Shown piece after piece: positions 18,175 to 26,834 of a stretch of 64,000 nt of DNA (positions are counted from its first letter, which is position 1; each line of letters starts with the position of its first letter). Below the pieces are notes generated by a model. That model was not told the origin of the DNA. It saw nothing but the letters and a program-made list of their open reading frames with translations, and made no database searches. Position numbers and translations under genes: made by a program. Source of the DNA: Polaribacter marinus (GTDB lineage Bacteria > Bacteroidota > Bacteroidia > Flavobacteriales > Flavobacteriaceae); assembly GCF_022662535.1 (NCBI RefSeq), contig NZ_JAKQYM010000006.1:62001-126000 (forward strand), read 5' to 3'.

Positions 18175-18816
18175 TTAAAGCATCAATTTAAACAGTATAA
18201 ATAGCGGTGCTATTTCGAAGGCGCAAAGGTACAAAATAAAATAAAACAACTTGCTAAAAATCAGCTTTTTGTTATTTACAATCTGTATTAGAAAACGCAG
18301 CACAAACAAAAAGCATGTGAAATAATACAAATAGGTTGGTTTTAGACCCGTATATTCAAATAAAACATATGCTATAAAAAGCATCAAAGAAACTGTATAA
18401 AAATAGGTGGATTTTGAAATTAAAAAAAAACGAACCTCTTCTTTAATTAAAAACAAAGCAGCCAAAACGTTTTCTAAAACCCATTTTATTAAAAAATAAA
18501 GAAACAAAATCAATAATATAGCCCAATACTGTATAATTTCTTGAGGATTTGTAGGGTCTTGGTATTGTAAAAAATTAGTTACAACAAGTGCTAAAACCGC
18601 TACTGAAAATATAAAAATTATACCATAAAAAGTTTTAAAAAAACTCATGTTTTCTTCAACCTCTTTTTCTACAAAAGCTTTGTTAAAAAAAGAAAACGCA
18701 AAACCTTTTAACTTGTCAGCATTTAATCCTTTTAATAAAAAAACAATAGTAAACAAAGCCATTAAAACAATGGTTATCCCATTATTAAAGTTTTCAATTC
18801 TTTCTATCCCTTGCAA
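18175..18816 (-). CDS. DUF4271 family membrane protein
   Basis: A 213-residue membrane protein with about six hydrophobic helices (near residues 10-25, 65-85, 95-115, 135-160, 165-180 and 190-210). Sequence and position next to hemD match the DUF4271 family of Bacteroidetes, whose function is unknown. It is the first gene of a two-gene minus-strand operon with hemD. A -7 element lies at 18842-18849, 25 bases upstream. A role in heme precursor handling would be a guess from context only. Confidence 0.8.
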   Translation of the reverse strand: MQGIERIENFNNGITIVLMALFTIVFLLKGLNADKLKGFAFSFFNKAFVEKEVEENMSFFKTFYGIIFIFSVAVLALVVTNFLQYQDPTNPQEIIQYWAILLILFLYFLIKWVLENVLAALFLIKEEVRFFLISKSTYFYTVSLMLFIAYVLFEYTGLKPTYLYYFTCFLFVLRFLIQIVNNKKLIFSKLFYFILYLCAFEIAPLFILFKLML

Positions 18817-18841
18817 GTATTTTGATTTAATAATATTAACA

Positions 18842-18849
18842 CAAAATTA
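18842..18849 (-). promoter_or_regulatory. -7 element of the DUF4271-hemD operon
   Basis: Reads TAATTTTG on the minus strand, a full TAnnTTTG match 25 bases before the start. No clear TTG at -33. Confidence 0.45.
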
Positions 18850-18863
18850 GTAATTAATTACTG

Positions 18864-18871
18864 TATATTTG
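18864..18871 (+). promoter_or_regulatory. -7 element of the glycosyltransferase-pyrC-DUF4296 operon
   Basis: TATATTTG matches TAnnTTTG and ends 26 bases before the ATG at 18898. It lies 14 bases from the opposing element at 18842-18849, so the two promoters may compete. Confidence 0.5.
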
Positions 18872-18897
18872 TCTTTATCTCTACTGAAAATTAATTT

Positions 18898-19620
18898 ATG
18901 TCAGACGCTTTAGTCATAATCCCTACTTATAACGAAAAAGAAAACATTGAAGCTATTATTAGAGCTACTTTTAACCAGAAAAAAGAGTTTGATATTTTAG
19001 TAGTTGATGACAACTCTCCTGATGGAACTTCCGAAATTGTAGAGCGTTTAATTACAGAGTTTCCCAATCAACTTTTTATAGAAAAAAGAAAAGGTAAAAA
19101 CGGATTAGGAACTGCTTATATTCATGGTTTTAAATGGGCTTTATCAAAAAAATATGAATACATTATTGAAATGGATGCAGATTTCTCTCACAATCCAAAA
19201 GATTTAATTCGTTTATATAATGCTTGTACAAAAAATAATGCCGATGTTTCTATTGGTTCTAGATATGTTAACAATCAAGTAAATGTGGTAAATTGGGATA
19301 TAAAACGATTATTACTTTCTTATTTCGCTTCAAAATACGTTAGGTTTATAACAAGAATTCCTGTTTTTGATACCACTGCTGGTTTTGTTTGTTGGAATAG
19401 AAAAGTATTAGAAACTATAAAGCTTGATAAAATAAAGTTTGTAGGTTATGCTTTTCAAATTGAAATGAAATTTAAAGCTTGGAAACACAAATTTAATATA
19501 AAAGAGGTTTCTGTAGTTTTTACAGATCGGGATTTAGGAACTTCTAAAATGAGTGGTAATATTGTTTCGGAAGCACTTTTTGGAGTGATAAAAATGAGAT
19601 TAAAAGGATTGCCAAAATAA
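18898..19620 (+). CDS. polyprenol-phosphate mannosyltransferase-like GT2 glycosyltransferase
   Basis: A 240-residue family 2 glycosyltransferase. It begins ALVIIPTYNEKENIEAII, then LVVDDNSPDGTSEI for nucleotide-sugar binding, and EMDADFSHNPKDL with the metal-binding DxD-type motif. The pattern is that of dolichol/polyprenol-phosphate mannose synthases, which load mannose from GDP-mannose onto a lipid carrier at the membrane. There is no C-terminal membrane domain, as in the short bacterial form. It precedes pyrC by nine bases; this pairing occurs in other Flavobacteria and has no obvious biochemical reason. The sugar is inferred, not shown. Confidence 0.87.
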   Translation: MSDALVIIPTYNEKENIEAIIRATFNQKKEFDILVVDDNSPDGTSEIVERLITEFPNQLFIEKRKGKNGLGTAYIHGFKWALSKKYEYIIEMDADFSHNPKDLIRLYNACTKNNADVSIGSRYVNNQVNVVNWDIKRLLLSYFASKYVRFITRIPVFDTTAGFVCWNRKVLETIKLDKIKFVGYAFQIEMKFKAWKHKFNIKEVSVVFTDRDLGTSKMSGNIVSEALFGVIKMRLKGLPK

Positions 19621-19629
19621 AAAGATATA

Positions 19630-20967
19630 ATGAGTTCTTATTTAATAAAAAACGCTAAAATTGTAAATGAAAACACCATTTTTTTAGGTGATGTTTTGGT
19701 TGAAAACGAAATTATAAAAGAAATTTCATCAGAAATAAAAGCTACCGAAAACGTAGAAATTATTGATGCTAATGGCAAATATTTGATTCCTGGTTTTATA
19801 GATGACCAAGTTCATTTTAGAGAACCTGGCTTAACACATAAAGCAAATATTGCAACAGAAAGTAGAGCTGCCGTTGCTGGTGGAATTACAACTTTTATAG
19901 AAATGCCAAACACGGTACCACAGGCAACAACTCAAAATTTATTAGAAGATAAATTTAAAATTGCAGCTAACGATTCGTATGCAAACTATTCTTTTATGTT
20001 TGGTGGAACAAATGATAATTTAGAAGAATTATTAAAAACAGATCCTAAAAAAGTTGCCGGAATTAAATTGTTCTTAGGTTCATCTACTGGAAATATGTTA
20101 GTTGATAATGAAGAAATTTTAGAAAAAATATTTTCATCCACAAAAATGATTATTTCTGTACATTGTGAAGATGAGGCAACCATCAGAAAAAACACAGAAG
20201 AATTTAAAGCAAAATATGGTGATGATATTCCTGTAAAATACCATCCAATTATTAGAAGCGAAGAAGCGTGTTATTTATCTTCTTCTAAAGCAATAAAATT
20301 AGCTAAAAAAACAGGTGCAAGATTGCATATTTTTCATGTGTCAACAGCTAAAGAAACCGCATTATTTAGAAACGATATTCCTTTAAAAGACAAACAAATT
20401 ACTGCAGAAGTTTGTATTCATCATTTGTGGTTTTCTGATAAAGATTATGAAGAAAAAGGAACTCATATAAAATGGAATCCTGCTGTAAAAACAGAAAAAG
20501 ACCGATTGGGTTTATGGAAAGCGCTTTTAGATGATAGAATTGATGTACTAGCAACAGACCATGCGCCTCATACTTTAGAGGAAAAAACAAACGTATACAC
20601 AAAAGCACCAAGTGGTGGGCCTTTGGTACAACATGCTGTAACAGCAATTCTAGAAAAAGTAAAAGAAGGAGTAATTTCAATTGAAAAAGCGGTAGAAAAA
20701 ATGAGCCATAATCCGGCAATATTATTTCAAATTGAAAAACGTGGTTTTATTAAAGAAGGTTATTTTGCGGATTTAGTATTAATAGACACCAACAAGCCCC
20801 AAACTGTTTCTAAAGATACTATTTTATACAAATGTGGTTGGTCTCCTTTTGAAGGAACCACTTTTTCATCAACCGTAACACAGACATTTGTTAATGGAAA
20901 TTTAATATATAATAATGGCCTTTTTAACGATAAAATAAAAGGTAAAAGACTAACATTTAATAGATAA
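19630..20967 (+). CDS. pyrC: dihydroorotase
   Basis: Third step of pyrimidine synthesis, closing carbamoyl-aspartate to dihydroorotate. The 445-residue length fits class I. Visible elements are the amidohydrolase start DGKYLIPGFIDDQVHFREPG-like segment, GIKLFLGSSTGNML with the lysine expected to be carboxylated, ISVHCEDEAT and LHIFHVSTAKE with metal-binding histidines, and the late LATDHAPHTLEEK with the catalytic aspartate. In the first metal site the usual HxH reads QVH, so one histidine is replaced by glutamine. This may be a lineage trait. DUF4296 follows after one base. Confidence 0.93.
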   Translation: MSSYLIKNAKIVNENTIFLGDVLVENEIIKEISSEIKATENVEIIDANGKYLIPGFIDDQVHFREPGLTHKANIATESRAAVAGGITTFIEMPNTVPQATTQNLLEDKFKIAANDSYANYSFMFGGTNDNLEELLKTDPKKVAGIKLFLGSSTGNMLVDNEEILEKIFSSTKMIISVHCEDEATIRKNTEEFKAKYGDDIPVKYHPIIRSEEACYLSSSKAIKLAKKTGARLHIFHVSTAKETALFRNDIPLKDKQITAEVCIHHLWFSDKDYEEKGTHIKWNPAVKTEKDRLGLWKALLDDRIDVLATDHAPHTLEEKTNVYTKAPSGGPLVQHAVTAILEKVKEGVISIEKAVEKMSHNPAILFQIEKRGFIKEGYFADLVLIDTNKPQTVSKDTILYKCGWSPFEGTTFSSTVTQTFVNGNLIYNNGLFNDKIKGKRLTFNR

Positions 20968-20968
20968 G

Positions 20969-21418
20969 ATGAAAAAAATTCTTTACTTTTTTTTATTAAC
21001 ATTCTTGTTTTCTTGTACAAGTAATACCATTTTTAAAAAACCCAAAGACTTAATTCCAAAAGATACAATGAGTCTTGTTTTACAAGAAATAATGATTGCA
21101 TCTTCTTCTAAATATGTAAAAAACATAAACTTAGAAAAGAATATTAATTATATGTCTTTTGTTTATGAGCGATATAAAATTGACAGTACTCGTTTTAAAA
21201 ACAGTAATTTATACTATATGTCTAATATAGATTTATATCAAAAAATTTTTAACGATGTGAAAGCTAATTTAGAAAAACAAAAAGAAGAATTAACTGCTTT
21301 AAAAAACAAAAAAGATTCTATTAGAATAGATTCTATTAAAAAGCATAAAGTAGTAAAAAAGCCTATAGATCTTAAAAACAATAAATTAACCTTAAAAAAG
21401 ATCGTGCCTAAATCTTAG
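20969..21418 (+). CDS. DUF4296 family lipoprotein
   Basis: A 149-residue lipoprotein with lipobox ending at C16 (FLFSC). The motif KPKDLIPKDTMSLVLQEIM near residues 24-42 and the later YERYKIDSTRFKNSNLYY and DLYQKIFNDVKANLE match DUF4296, a Bacteroidetes family of unknown function. The tail is lysine-rich. It starts one base after the pyrC stop, so it is cotranscribed with it. Its last eleven bases overlap the end of the epimerase gene on the other strand. Confidence 0.82.
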   Translation: MKKILYFFLLTFLFSCTSNTIFKKPKDLIPKDTMSLVLQEIMIASSSKYVKNINLEKNINYMSFVYERYKIDSTRFKNSNLYYMSNIDLYQKIFNDVKANLEKQKEELTALKNKKDSIRIDSIKKHKVVKKPIDLKNNKLTLKKIVPKS

Positions 21419-22409
21419 GATAATTTTGACAAACTCTTTTTACAGTATCCCTTATTTTTTCAAACTCAAAGTTCAAAGTTTTTCTTATTTTTTCTGATGA
21501 ATATTCTGAAACTGAATGTGCAGATCTTGCAGAATACTTACTTAACAAAGGTTCTTTTCTGCTAAAAAAAGAGAACAAACTAGAAATTCTCCAAAAAACG
21601 GAAGTTTGCCAAGGTTTAATCTTTTTAGAAGGTCGTTTTTTACCAAAAGCATCTGCAATTAAAAAGAAAATTTCTTTAAATGATTTGTTTTCTGAAACCA
21701 AAATAAAACGTTCATTTATTACCGTTGAATTCATTAATAAAATCATGGCTTTTACAACATCTTGTACAGCAACAAAACCCGTAACTCCTTCTGTATAAAA
21801 CGGAAATTCTTTGTAAACTTGAGAAAATAATTTCCCTGATCCAGCATTCCAAAAACCACTTCCTAATATTACTCCAGGGTTTACAATAACCACATCAACT
21901 CCTTCTTGACTTGCGCGCCAAACCTCCATTTCTGCACCAAATTTGGTAATAGAATATCCACTATTATCTAACTCCTTGTTCCATTCATTTTCTTCTGTAA
22001 TTAACTCTCCTTTTACAGCATCTCCCACAGAAGCGATAGATCCTACAAAACATAATTTTTGAATTTTTGAATCGATACAAAGATTTACAATAATTGCCGT
22101 TCCATGAATATTTACTTTTCGCATTCTTCTATAATCCTTCGGATGAAAAGAAATAAACGCAGCACAATGATACACATATTGTATCCCTAAAAAAGCAGGA
22201 ATCATAGAGGGTACATCCGTAATATCAGCTTGAAACCATTCTATTTTTTCAAAATAAGATTCATCAGACGTATAATATGAAAATACTTTTTTTACATTTT
22301 CTAAAGACGATTTCGTTCTGTAAACAGCTCTAATTGTATCATTTTGTAAACTTAAATGATACAACAAATGAGAACCTACTAAACCTGTGCCTCCGGTAAC
22401 TAAAATCAT
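21408..22409 (-). CDS. NAD-dependent epimerase/dehydratase family protein
   Basis: An extended short-chain dehydrogenase of 333 residues. It begins MILVTGGTGLVGSHLLYH, the Rossmann TGxxGxxG loop, and has the catalytic YxxxK in SGYSITKFGAE. The stretch NPGVILGSGFW and later AVQDVVKAMILLMNS fit the 3-beta-HSD/DFR-like branch, so it may be a reductase acting on a carbonyl and not a sugar epimerase. Substrate unknown. It is a lone gene whose 3' end overlaps the DUF4296 gene, and it diverges from tyrS with a 62-base gap. Confidence 0.88.
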   Translation of the reverse strand: MILVTGGTGLVGSHLLYHLSLQNDTIRAVYRTKSSLENVKKVFSYYTSDESYFEKIEWFQADITDVPSMIPAFLGIQYVYHCAAFISFHPKDYRRMRKVNIHGTAIIVNLCIDSKIQKLCFVGSIASVGDAVKGELITEENEWNKELDNSGYSITKFGAEMEVWRASQEGVDVVIVNPGVILGSGFWNAGSGKLFSQVYKEFPFYTEGVTGFVAVQDVVKAMILLMNSTVINERFILVSENKSFKEIFFLIADAFGKKRPSKKIKPWQTSVFWRISSLFSFFSRKEPLLSKYSARSAHSVSEYSSEKIRKTLNFEFEKIRDTVKRVCQNYPKI

Positions 22410-22442
22410 AGTACGAATTTAGTATATTTTGCTTGATAAACT

Positions 22443-22450
22443 TATATTTG
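22443..22450 (+). promoter_or_regulatory. -7 element of tyrS
   Basis: TATATTTG matches TAnnTTTG and ends 21 bases before the tyrS ATG at 22472. It supports that ATG over an in-frame ATG at 22433, which would precede the promoter. A TTG at the right -33 distance is not seen. Confidence 0.5.
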
Positions 22451-22471
22451 CCAACTGATAAATTGATTACA

Positions 22472-23767
22472 ATGACAAACTTTGTTGAAGAATTACGCTG
22501 GCGTGGACTATTACACGATATCATGCCAGATACAGAAGAATATCTATTAAAAAATAAAACGGCTGGTTATATTGGCTTTGATCCTACTGCAGATTCTTTG
22601 CATATTGGTAGTTTGGTGCAAATTTTAATTTTGAAACACTTTCAAAATGCTGGACATAATCCAATTGCTTTAATTGGAGGAGCAACAGGTATGGTTGGTG
22701 ATCCATCAGGAAAATCTGCAGAAAGAAATTTATTAGACGAAGAAACTTTGGCTAAAAATATTGCAGGAGTTAGAGAAAATTTAGAGCGTTTTTTAGATTT
22801 TGATGCTGCCGCAGAAAACAAGGCAGAATTGGTAAATAATTACGATTGGATGAAAGATATTTCATTAATCGATTTTGTAAGAGATACAGGAAAACACATT
22901 ACTGTAAACTACATGATGGCTAAAGATTCTGTTAAGAAACGTTTGAGTTCTGAGTCTTCTGTTGGAATGAGTTTTACAGAATTTACCTACCAATTATTTC
23001 AAGGTTACGATTTTTATCACTTATACCAAGAAAAAAATTGTAAACTACAAATGGGTGGTTCGGATCAATGGGGAAATATTACAACAGGTACAGAATTAAT
23101 CCGTAGAAAAGCGCAAGGAAAAGCTTATGCAATTACAGTTCCTTTGGTTACAAAAGCTGATGGAACAAAATTTGGAAAAACCGAAGGAGGAAATATTTGG
23201 TTAAATGCAAACAGAACCTCTCCTTATAAATTTTATCAATATTGGTTAAATTCTTCTGATGAAGATGCAGAAAACTTTATTAAAAAGTTTACTTTTTTAG
23301 ACAAAGAAACCATAGAGGGTTTAATTGCAGATCATAAAGAAAACCCACATTTACGTTTATTACAAAAAAAATTAGGAGAAGAAGTTACTGTAATGACGCA
23401 CGGAAAAGAAGCCTATGATAATGCCTTAAAAGCTTCTAATATTTTATTTGGAAAAAGTACAGCTAGCGATTTAAAGTCTTTAGATGAACAAACTTTTTTA
23501 GATGTGTTTGATGGTGTGCCTCAAGCAACAATACATAAAGAAGATGTTCCAGGTGAAGGTATAGATATGATTAGTGCTTTGGCTGCAAAAACTAATTTCT
23601 TAAAATCTAATGGTGAAGCAAGAAGAGCATTAAAAGAAAATGCAATTTCTGTTAATAAAGAAAAAGTAAAAGAAGATTATATGATTACTGCTCTTGATTT
23701 AATTGCTAATAAATATGTGCTTTTACAACGTGGTAAAAAAACATATTATTTATTAATTTTTGAATAG
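22472..23767 (+). CDS. tyrS: tyrosyl-tRNA synthetase
   Basis: Charges tRNA-Tyr. The 431-residue length is standard. I chose the ATG at 22472 because homologues begin [16 protein letters not shown] and because a -7 element lies at 22443-22450. The class I signature HIGH appears as [11 protein letters not shown], and KMSKS appears as KFGKT in [15 protein letters not shown], usual for bacterial Tyr[13 protein letters not shown] and [10 protein letters not shown] contact tyrosine. A C-terminal S4 RNA-binding domain ends the protein ([18 protein letters not shown]). A strong terminator follows. Confidence 0.97.
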   Translation: MTNFVEELRWRGLLHDIMPDTEEYLLKNKTAGYIGFDPTADSLHIGSLVQILILKHFQNAGHNPIALIGGATGMVGDPSGKSAERNLLDEETLAKNIAGVRENLERFLDFDAAAENKAELVNNYDWMKDISLIDFVRDTGKHITVNYMMAKDSVKKRLSSESSVGMSFTEFTYQLFQGYDFYHLYQEKNCKLQMGGSDQWGNITTGTELIRRKAQGKAYAITVPLVTKADGTKFGKTEGGNIWLNANRTSPYKFYQYWLNSSDEDAENFIKKFTFLDKETIEGLIADHKENPHLRLLQKKLGEEVTVMTHGKEAYDNALKASNILFGKSTASDLKSLDEQTFLDVFDGVPQATIHKEDVPGEGIDMISALAAKTNFLKSNGEARRALKENAISVNKEKVKEDYMITALDLIANKYVLLQRGKKTYYLLIFE

Positions 23768-23783
23768 TCAGAAATACAACAAC

Positions 23784-23821
23784 CAAAAAAAAGAGCTGAA
23801 TGTTATTCAGCTCTTTTTTTA
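23784..23821. terminator. bidirectional terminator between tyrS and the YHS gene
   Basis: AGAGCTGAA and TTCAGCTCT form a nine-base stem with a short TGTTA loop, flanked by A and T runs. It can serve both convergent genes. Confidence 0.88.
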
Positions 23822-23835
23822 TTCAAAGAATATTA

Positions 23836-24276
23836 TTATTTAATAATTATTTTCTTCCAATTTTTATCTGCTTTAACTTTTAATTTTTCTGCCCCTTCTT
23901 CATGCCATAATTCTAAAGTATTTGTTCCCCAAGCATTGTAAAAAAGATATAATTTTCCATCTCTAATTTCGAAATTTTTAGGGTTTACAGATACTTTCTC
24001 TCCTTTTACACCAATTGCATATGCACAATAACCTCCATATTGTGGTATATATTTTTTAGGCGATTTTTTAAAAATATCTAAATTTTCTTTTGATGAAAAC
24101 TTAAATTTTACGCCATCAAATTCTGTAGTAAATTTTTTATTTCCTTTTTCTGCTTTATTACTAAAATAAGATACTACATCATATCCTTCTGCAATATATC
24201 CTTTTTTTAAATTATAATCTTGAGCAAAAAATGTTGATGAGATTGTTAGAAATATAATAGCAATTAACTTTTTCAT
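23836..24276 (-). CDS. exported YHS domain protein
   Basis: The 146-residue protein begins with a signal peptide (MKKLIAIIFLTISSTFFAQ). The YHS-type core follows: EGYDVVSYFSNKAEKGNKKF, then FDGVKFKFSSKENLDIFKKSP and KYIPQYGGYCAYAIGVKG. Such stand-alone YHS proteins are common in Bacteroidetes and proteobacteria; their role is uncertain, with metal or heme-related binding often suggested. It is the last gene of a run that includes the peroxiredoxin-like protein 77 bases upstream, so it may be part of the TetR-headed set. Confidence 0.87.
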   Translation of the reverse strand: MKKLIAIIFLTISSTFFAQDYNLKKGYIAEGYDVVSYFSNKAEKGNKKFTTEFDGVKFKFSSKENLDIFKKSPKKYIPQYGGYCAYAIGVKGEKVSVNPKNFEIRDGKLYLFYNAWGTNTLELWHEEGAEKLKVKADKNWKKIIIK

Positions 24277-24353
24277 TGAGATTGTTTTTTTATTTGTCGA
24301 TAATTTTTAGATAAATTACATTAATGAACTAATCTTCAAAAACAATATTTATG

Positions 24354-25016
24354 TTATTTCATTTTTTTTAAAACAGATAATATTTCTGTAACTTCTGCTC
24401 TTTCTCTATAATCTGCATCTAAAAAAGCGTATTGAATGATCCCTTTTTGATCAATTACATACGTTGCAGCCAAAGGTAATTGATTACTTTCATCTCCATT
24501 TACTTCATTTAAACCAAATCCTGCATTATAAATTGTAGCAACTTCATTTGTTAATGTAAAAACGACACCAAATTCTTTTCCTATTTTATTACCAACATCA
24601 CTTAAAACAGTAAATTCTAAATTGTTTTTTTCTGAAGTACTTAATGAACTGTCTGGTAACTCAGGCGTTAATGCAATAAGCGTTGCTCCTGCTTTATTAA
24701 ATTCTGGAAATTTTTCTTGTAAATAATGCAATGTTATGTTGCAGTAAGGGCACCAGCCACCTCTATACCAAGTTAAAACTACAGGTCCGTTTTCTAATTC
24801 AGCATATAACGAAACAGCTTTATTTAGTGCGTTTTTTAATGTGAAATTTGGAGCTTTATCTCCAACATTTAATGCTTTCTCTAAGACTCCGGAATCTACA
24901 ACACTTGTAATTCCATCTGCATAAATTTTATTTTTTTCTTCTGTGAATTTAGCAGCTCCTTCTTTACGTTTTATATCTAATAAAGTATTTAACTCGCCCT
25001 TGTTTGTTGAATTCAT
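24354..25016 (-). CDS. peroxiredoxin-like / AhpC-TSA family protein
   Basis: A 220-residue cytoplasmic thioredoxin-fold protein. The active segment TWYRGGWCPYCNITLHYL has C89 and C92 as a CxxC pair. This is the pattern of the AhpC/TSA-type peroxiredoxin-like family and differs from typical PxxxTxxC peroxiredoxins. The fold start GDKAPNFTLKNALNKAVSL is clear. It begins two bases after the broken racemase gene ends, with the DsbA-like, EthD-like and AhpD-like genes further upstream, so a thiol redox or peroxide role fits the group. Its substrate is unknown. Confidence 0.88.
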   Translation of the reverse strand: MNSTNKGELNTLLDIKRKEGAAKFTEEKNKIYADGITSVVDSGVLEKALNVGDKAPNFTLKNALNKAVSLYAELENGPVVLTWYRGGWCPYCNITLHYLQEKFPEFNKAGATLIALTPELPDSSLSTSEKNNLEFTVLSDVGNKIGKEFGVVFTLTNEVATIYNAGFGLNEVNGDESNQLPLAATYVIDQKGIIQYAFLDADYRERAEVTEILSVLKKMK

Positions 25017-25018
25017 AA

Positions 25019-25768
25019 CTATATAATATTTCTTTTTTTAGATTCTCTTATTAATGCACTAGCTAAAACAGTTGTAGCATCAATAATTAAACTGTCTTCG
25101 ATTTTTTCATATTGAATTGCAAGCGGAATTTCTGTACAACCTAAAATTACTGCTTGAGCACCTTTTCTAGATAAATAGGTAGCTGCCATACTTAAGTTTT
25201 CTTTTGCTTTTTCATTTACAGGATTCGAAAATGCTTTAATTCCGTAACTAGAATCGTAAATTGATGGATGCACGAATAAATCTTGTATATCTTCTGATGG
25301 TTAAATTACTTCAATATTATATTTAGCCAATACTTCTGGATACACTTTTGCTAAAATTGTACCTGTAGTTCCTAAAACACCCACTTTTGTTATTTCTGGA
25401 TATGTAGTAGAAATATGTATGCCTACCTCTTCAATAAGGTTAACAAGTACACAAGATTCTGGTATGCTTTTTTCTATTAAACTTAAAATAGGTTTTGCAT
25501 GTGCAGTATTACAAGGAATACCAATAATGGTTGAACCACTTGCTATTAATGAAGCTATAATTTCTGAAATAGCAATTCCTGGATTAACATTAGTTTCTCC
25601 TAAAAGATATTTAGTACGGTCTATAATTTTATGGGGTACAGACATCGTAGAAACAGGTAAATGTTCTTGGTCTGACTTTGCCTCAGTAAGATCGTAAACC
25701 TTTTTTATTAAATCGATTCCAGCGTAACTACCAACACCTCCAACGATACCAATCATTTTATGTTGCAT
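25019..25768 (-). pseudogene. aspartate/glutamate racemase family gene with one in-frame stop
   Basis: Two parts in the same frame add to one Asp/Glu racemase (about 240 residues). The first part (25768-25304) has the start MIGIVGGVGSYAGIDLI and the first catalytic cysteine in IGIPCNTAHA. A TAA at 25303-25301 follows ...YNIEVI. The frame then continues without shift as PSEDIQDLFVHPSIYDSSYG, and includes the second catalytic cysteine in VILGCTEIPLA. No other damage is visible, so the loss is recent, or the stop is a sequencing error, or it is read through. A GTG at 25273 could in theory restart the C-terminal part, which alone would not be active. Confidence 0.85.
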
Positions 25769-25796
25769 TGCTTAAATTTTATTTCAGATAATATTT

Positions 25797-26441
25797 CTAT
25801 TCTGCAATTAATTCTGATAACACTTGTTTAAAAGTAGCAACAGGTTGTGCTCCTGTAACAGCACTTTTTCTATTAAAAACAATTGTTGGTACAGAATTTA
25901 CACCCAAACTTTTCCAGTATTTTTGTTTGGTTCTTACCTCATTTCTTGCTTCTTCATTCTTTAGTTTTGATAATGCCTCATCAGCATTTAAACCAATAGA
26001 TATTAGTGTTTCTTTTAAAATTTCTACTTTAGAAACATCTTTTCTATCGCTAAAAAAAGCTTTAGTAAATGCCATTTTTAATTCGGTTTGTTTTCCGAAA
26101 TCTTTGGCGTACTCTAATAAAATGTGTGCATCAAAAGTGTTTACCATTCGCATTTCATCAAAATAATCGAATATAAAACCTAATTCTGCACCAGCTTCTG
26201 TCATCATTTCTTTCGATTGGTTTTGTTGCTCTGTGGTAGAACCATATTTTTCTGTAATATGTTCATTTACGTTTTGTCCTTCTACTGGCATATTCGGATT
26301 TAACTCAAACGGTTGCCATTCAATTTCTACTTGATCCTGAATACCAAGTTCTGTAATCGCTTTTTCTAAACGTTTGTAACCAATGGTACACCAAGGACAC
26401 ACAACATCTGAAACGATATCTATTTTTAATTTTTCTTTCAT
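25797..26441 (-). CDS. DsbA family oxidoreductase (FrnE-like)
   Basis: A 214-residue protein with a thioredoxin fold and a helical insertion. The active site is CPWC (C15-C18) in SDVVCPWCTIGYKRLEKA, and the cis-proline loop is in GVNSVPTIVFNRKSAVTGAQP. No signal peptide is present, so it acts in the cytoplasm, unlike true DsbA. This FrnE/2-hydroxychromene-2-carboxylate-isomerase-like group is linked in other bacteria to stress resistance and polyketide chemistry. It follows the EthD-like gene by three bases and precedes the broken racemase gene by 28. Confidence 0.92.
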   Translation of the reverse strand: MKEKLKIDIVSDVVCPWCTIGYKRLEKAITELGIQDQVEIEWQPFELNPNMPVEGQNVNEHITEKYGSTTEQQNQSKEMMTEAGAELGFIFDYFDEMRMVNTFDAHILLEYAKDFGKQTELKMAFTKAFFSDRKDVSKVEILKETLISIGLNADEALSKLKNEEARNEVRTKQKYWKSLGVNSVPTIVFNRKSAVTGAQPVATFKQVLSELIAE

Positions 26442-26444
26442 CTT

Positions 26445-26759
26445 TTAAAATGTTATCAATTCACTTATCTGAAACACTCCTTTTACATTACTGTAATTTT
26501 TTAAATCTGCAGCAAAAACTTTTACATGAGGGCCAAAAGCATCTTGAAAAGAAGCAACATCCTCAAATATTAAATGTGCAATTGCTACATAAGGAGCAGG
26601 TTCTCCTGAATTCCTACTTCCAATCCCTAAATCTAACTCTAAGCCTTTTAACGCATTCCCAACGGCATTAGAAATCATTGGTAAATGCTTGTTTTTATAG
26701 TAATCTACATCAAATTGAACACCCTTACTATTTGGGTACATTACAGACACTTTTATCAT
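26445..26759 (-). CDS. EthD family protein (dimeric alpha-beta barrel)
   Basis: The 104-residue protein resembles the EthD group: MIKVSVMYPNSKGVQFDVDYYKNKHLPMI, of which VDYYKNKHLPMI is the family mark, then a central APYVAIAHLIFEDVASFQDAFG. These are small dimers of the ferredoxin-like fold whose reactions are mostly unknown; EthD itself is needed for ether degradation. It sits between the AhpD-like and DsbA-like genes. A hairpin in the 75-base gap upstream may reduce expression relative to the AhpD-like gene. Confidence 0.87.
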   Translation of the reverse strand: MIKVSVMYPNSKGVQFDVDYYKNKHLPMISNAVGNALKGLELDLGIGSRNSGEPAPYVAIAHLIFEDVASFQDAFGPHVKVFAADLKNYSNVKGVFQISELITF

Positions 26760-26784
26760 AATTGTATGTTTTTATAAATCATAA

Positions 26785-26809
26785 ACCTTCCATATTAATT
26801 CTGGAAGGT
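26785..26809 (-). terminator. hairpin between AhpD-like and EthD-like genes
   Basis: ACCTTCCA (26785-26792) pairs with TGGAAGGT (26802-26809) around a nine-base loop. On the minus strand it is followed by TTTATGATTT, a weak U-tract, so it may be a partial terminator or a processing site in the operon. Confidence 0.5.
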
Positions 26810-26834
26810 CTATTTATTCTTAAGGTATAAATAT

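Noticed and set aside
22433-22471. Upstream ATG for tyrS
   Set aside because: The added 13 residues are not typical of TyrRS, and the promoter core lies within them.
25019-25273. Separate small gene for the C-terminal racemase half
   Set aside because: It is in the same frame as the upstream half, starts only with GTG inside the folded domain, and lacks the first catalytic cysteine. It is better read as part of one broken gene.
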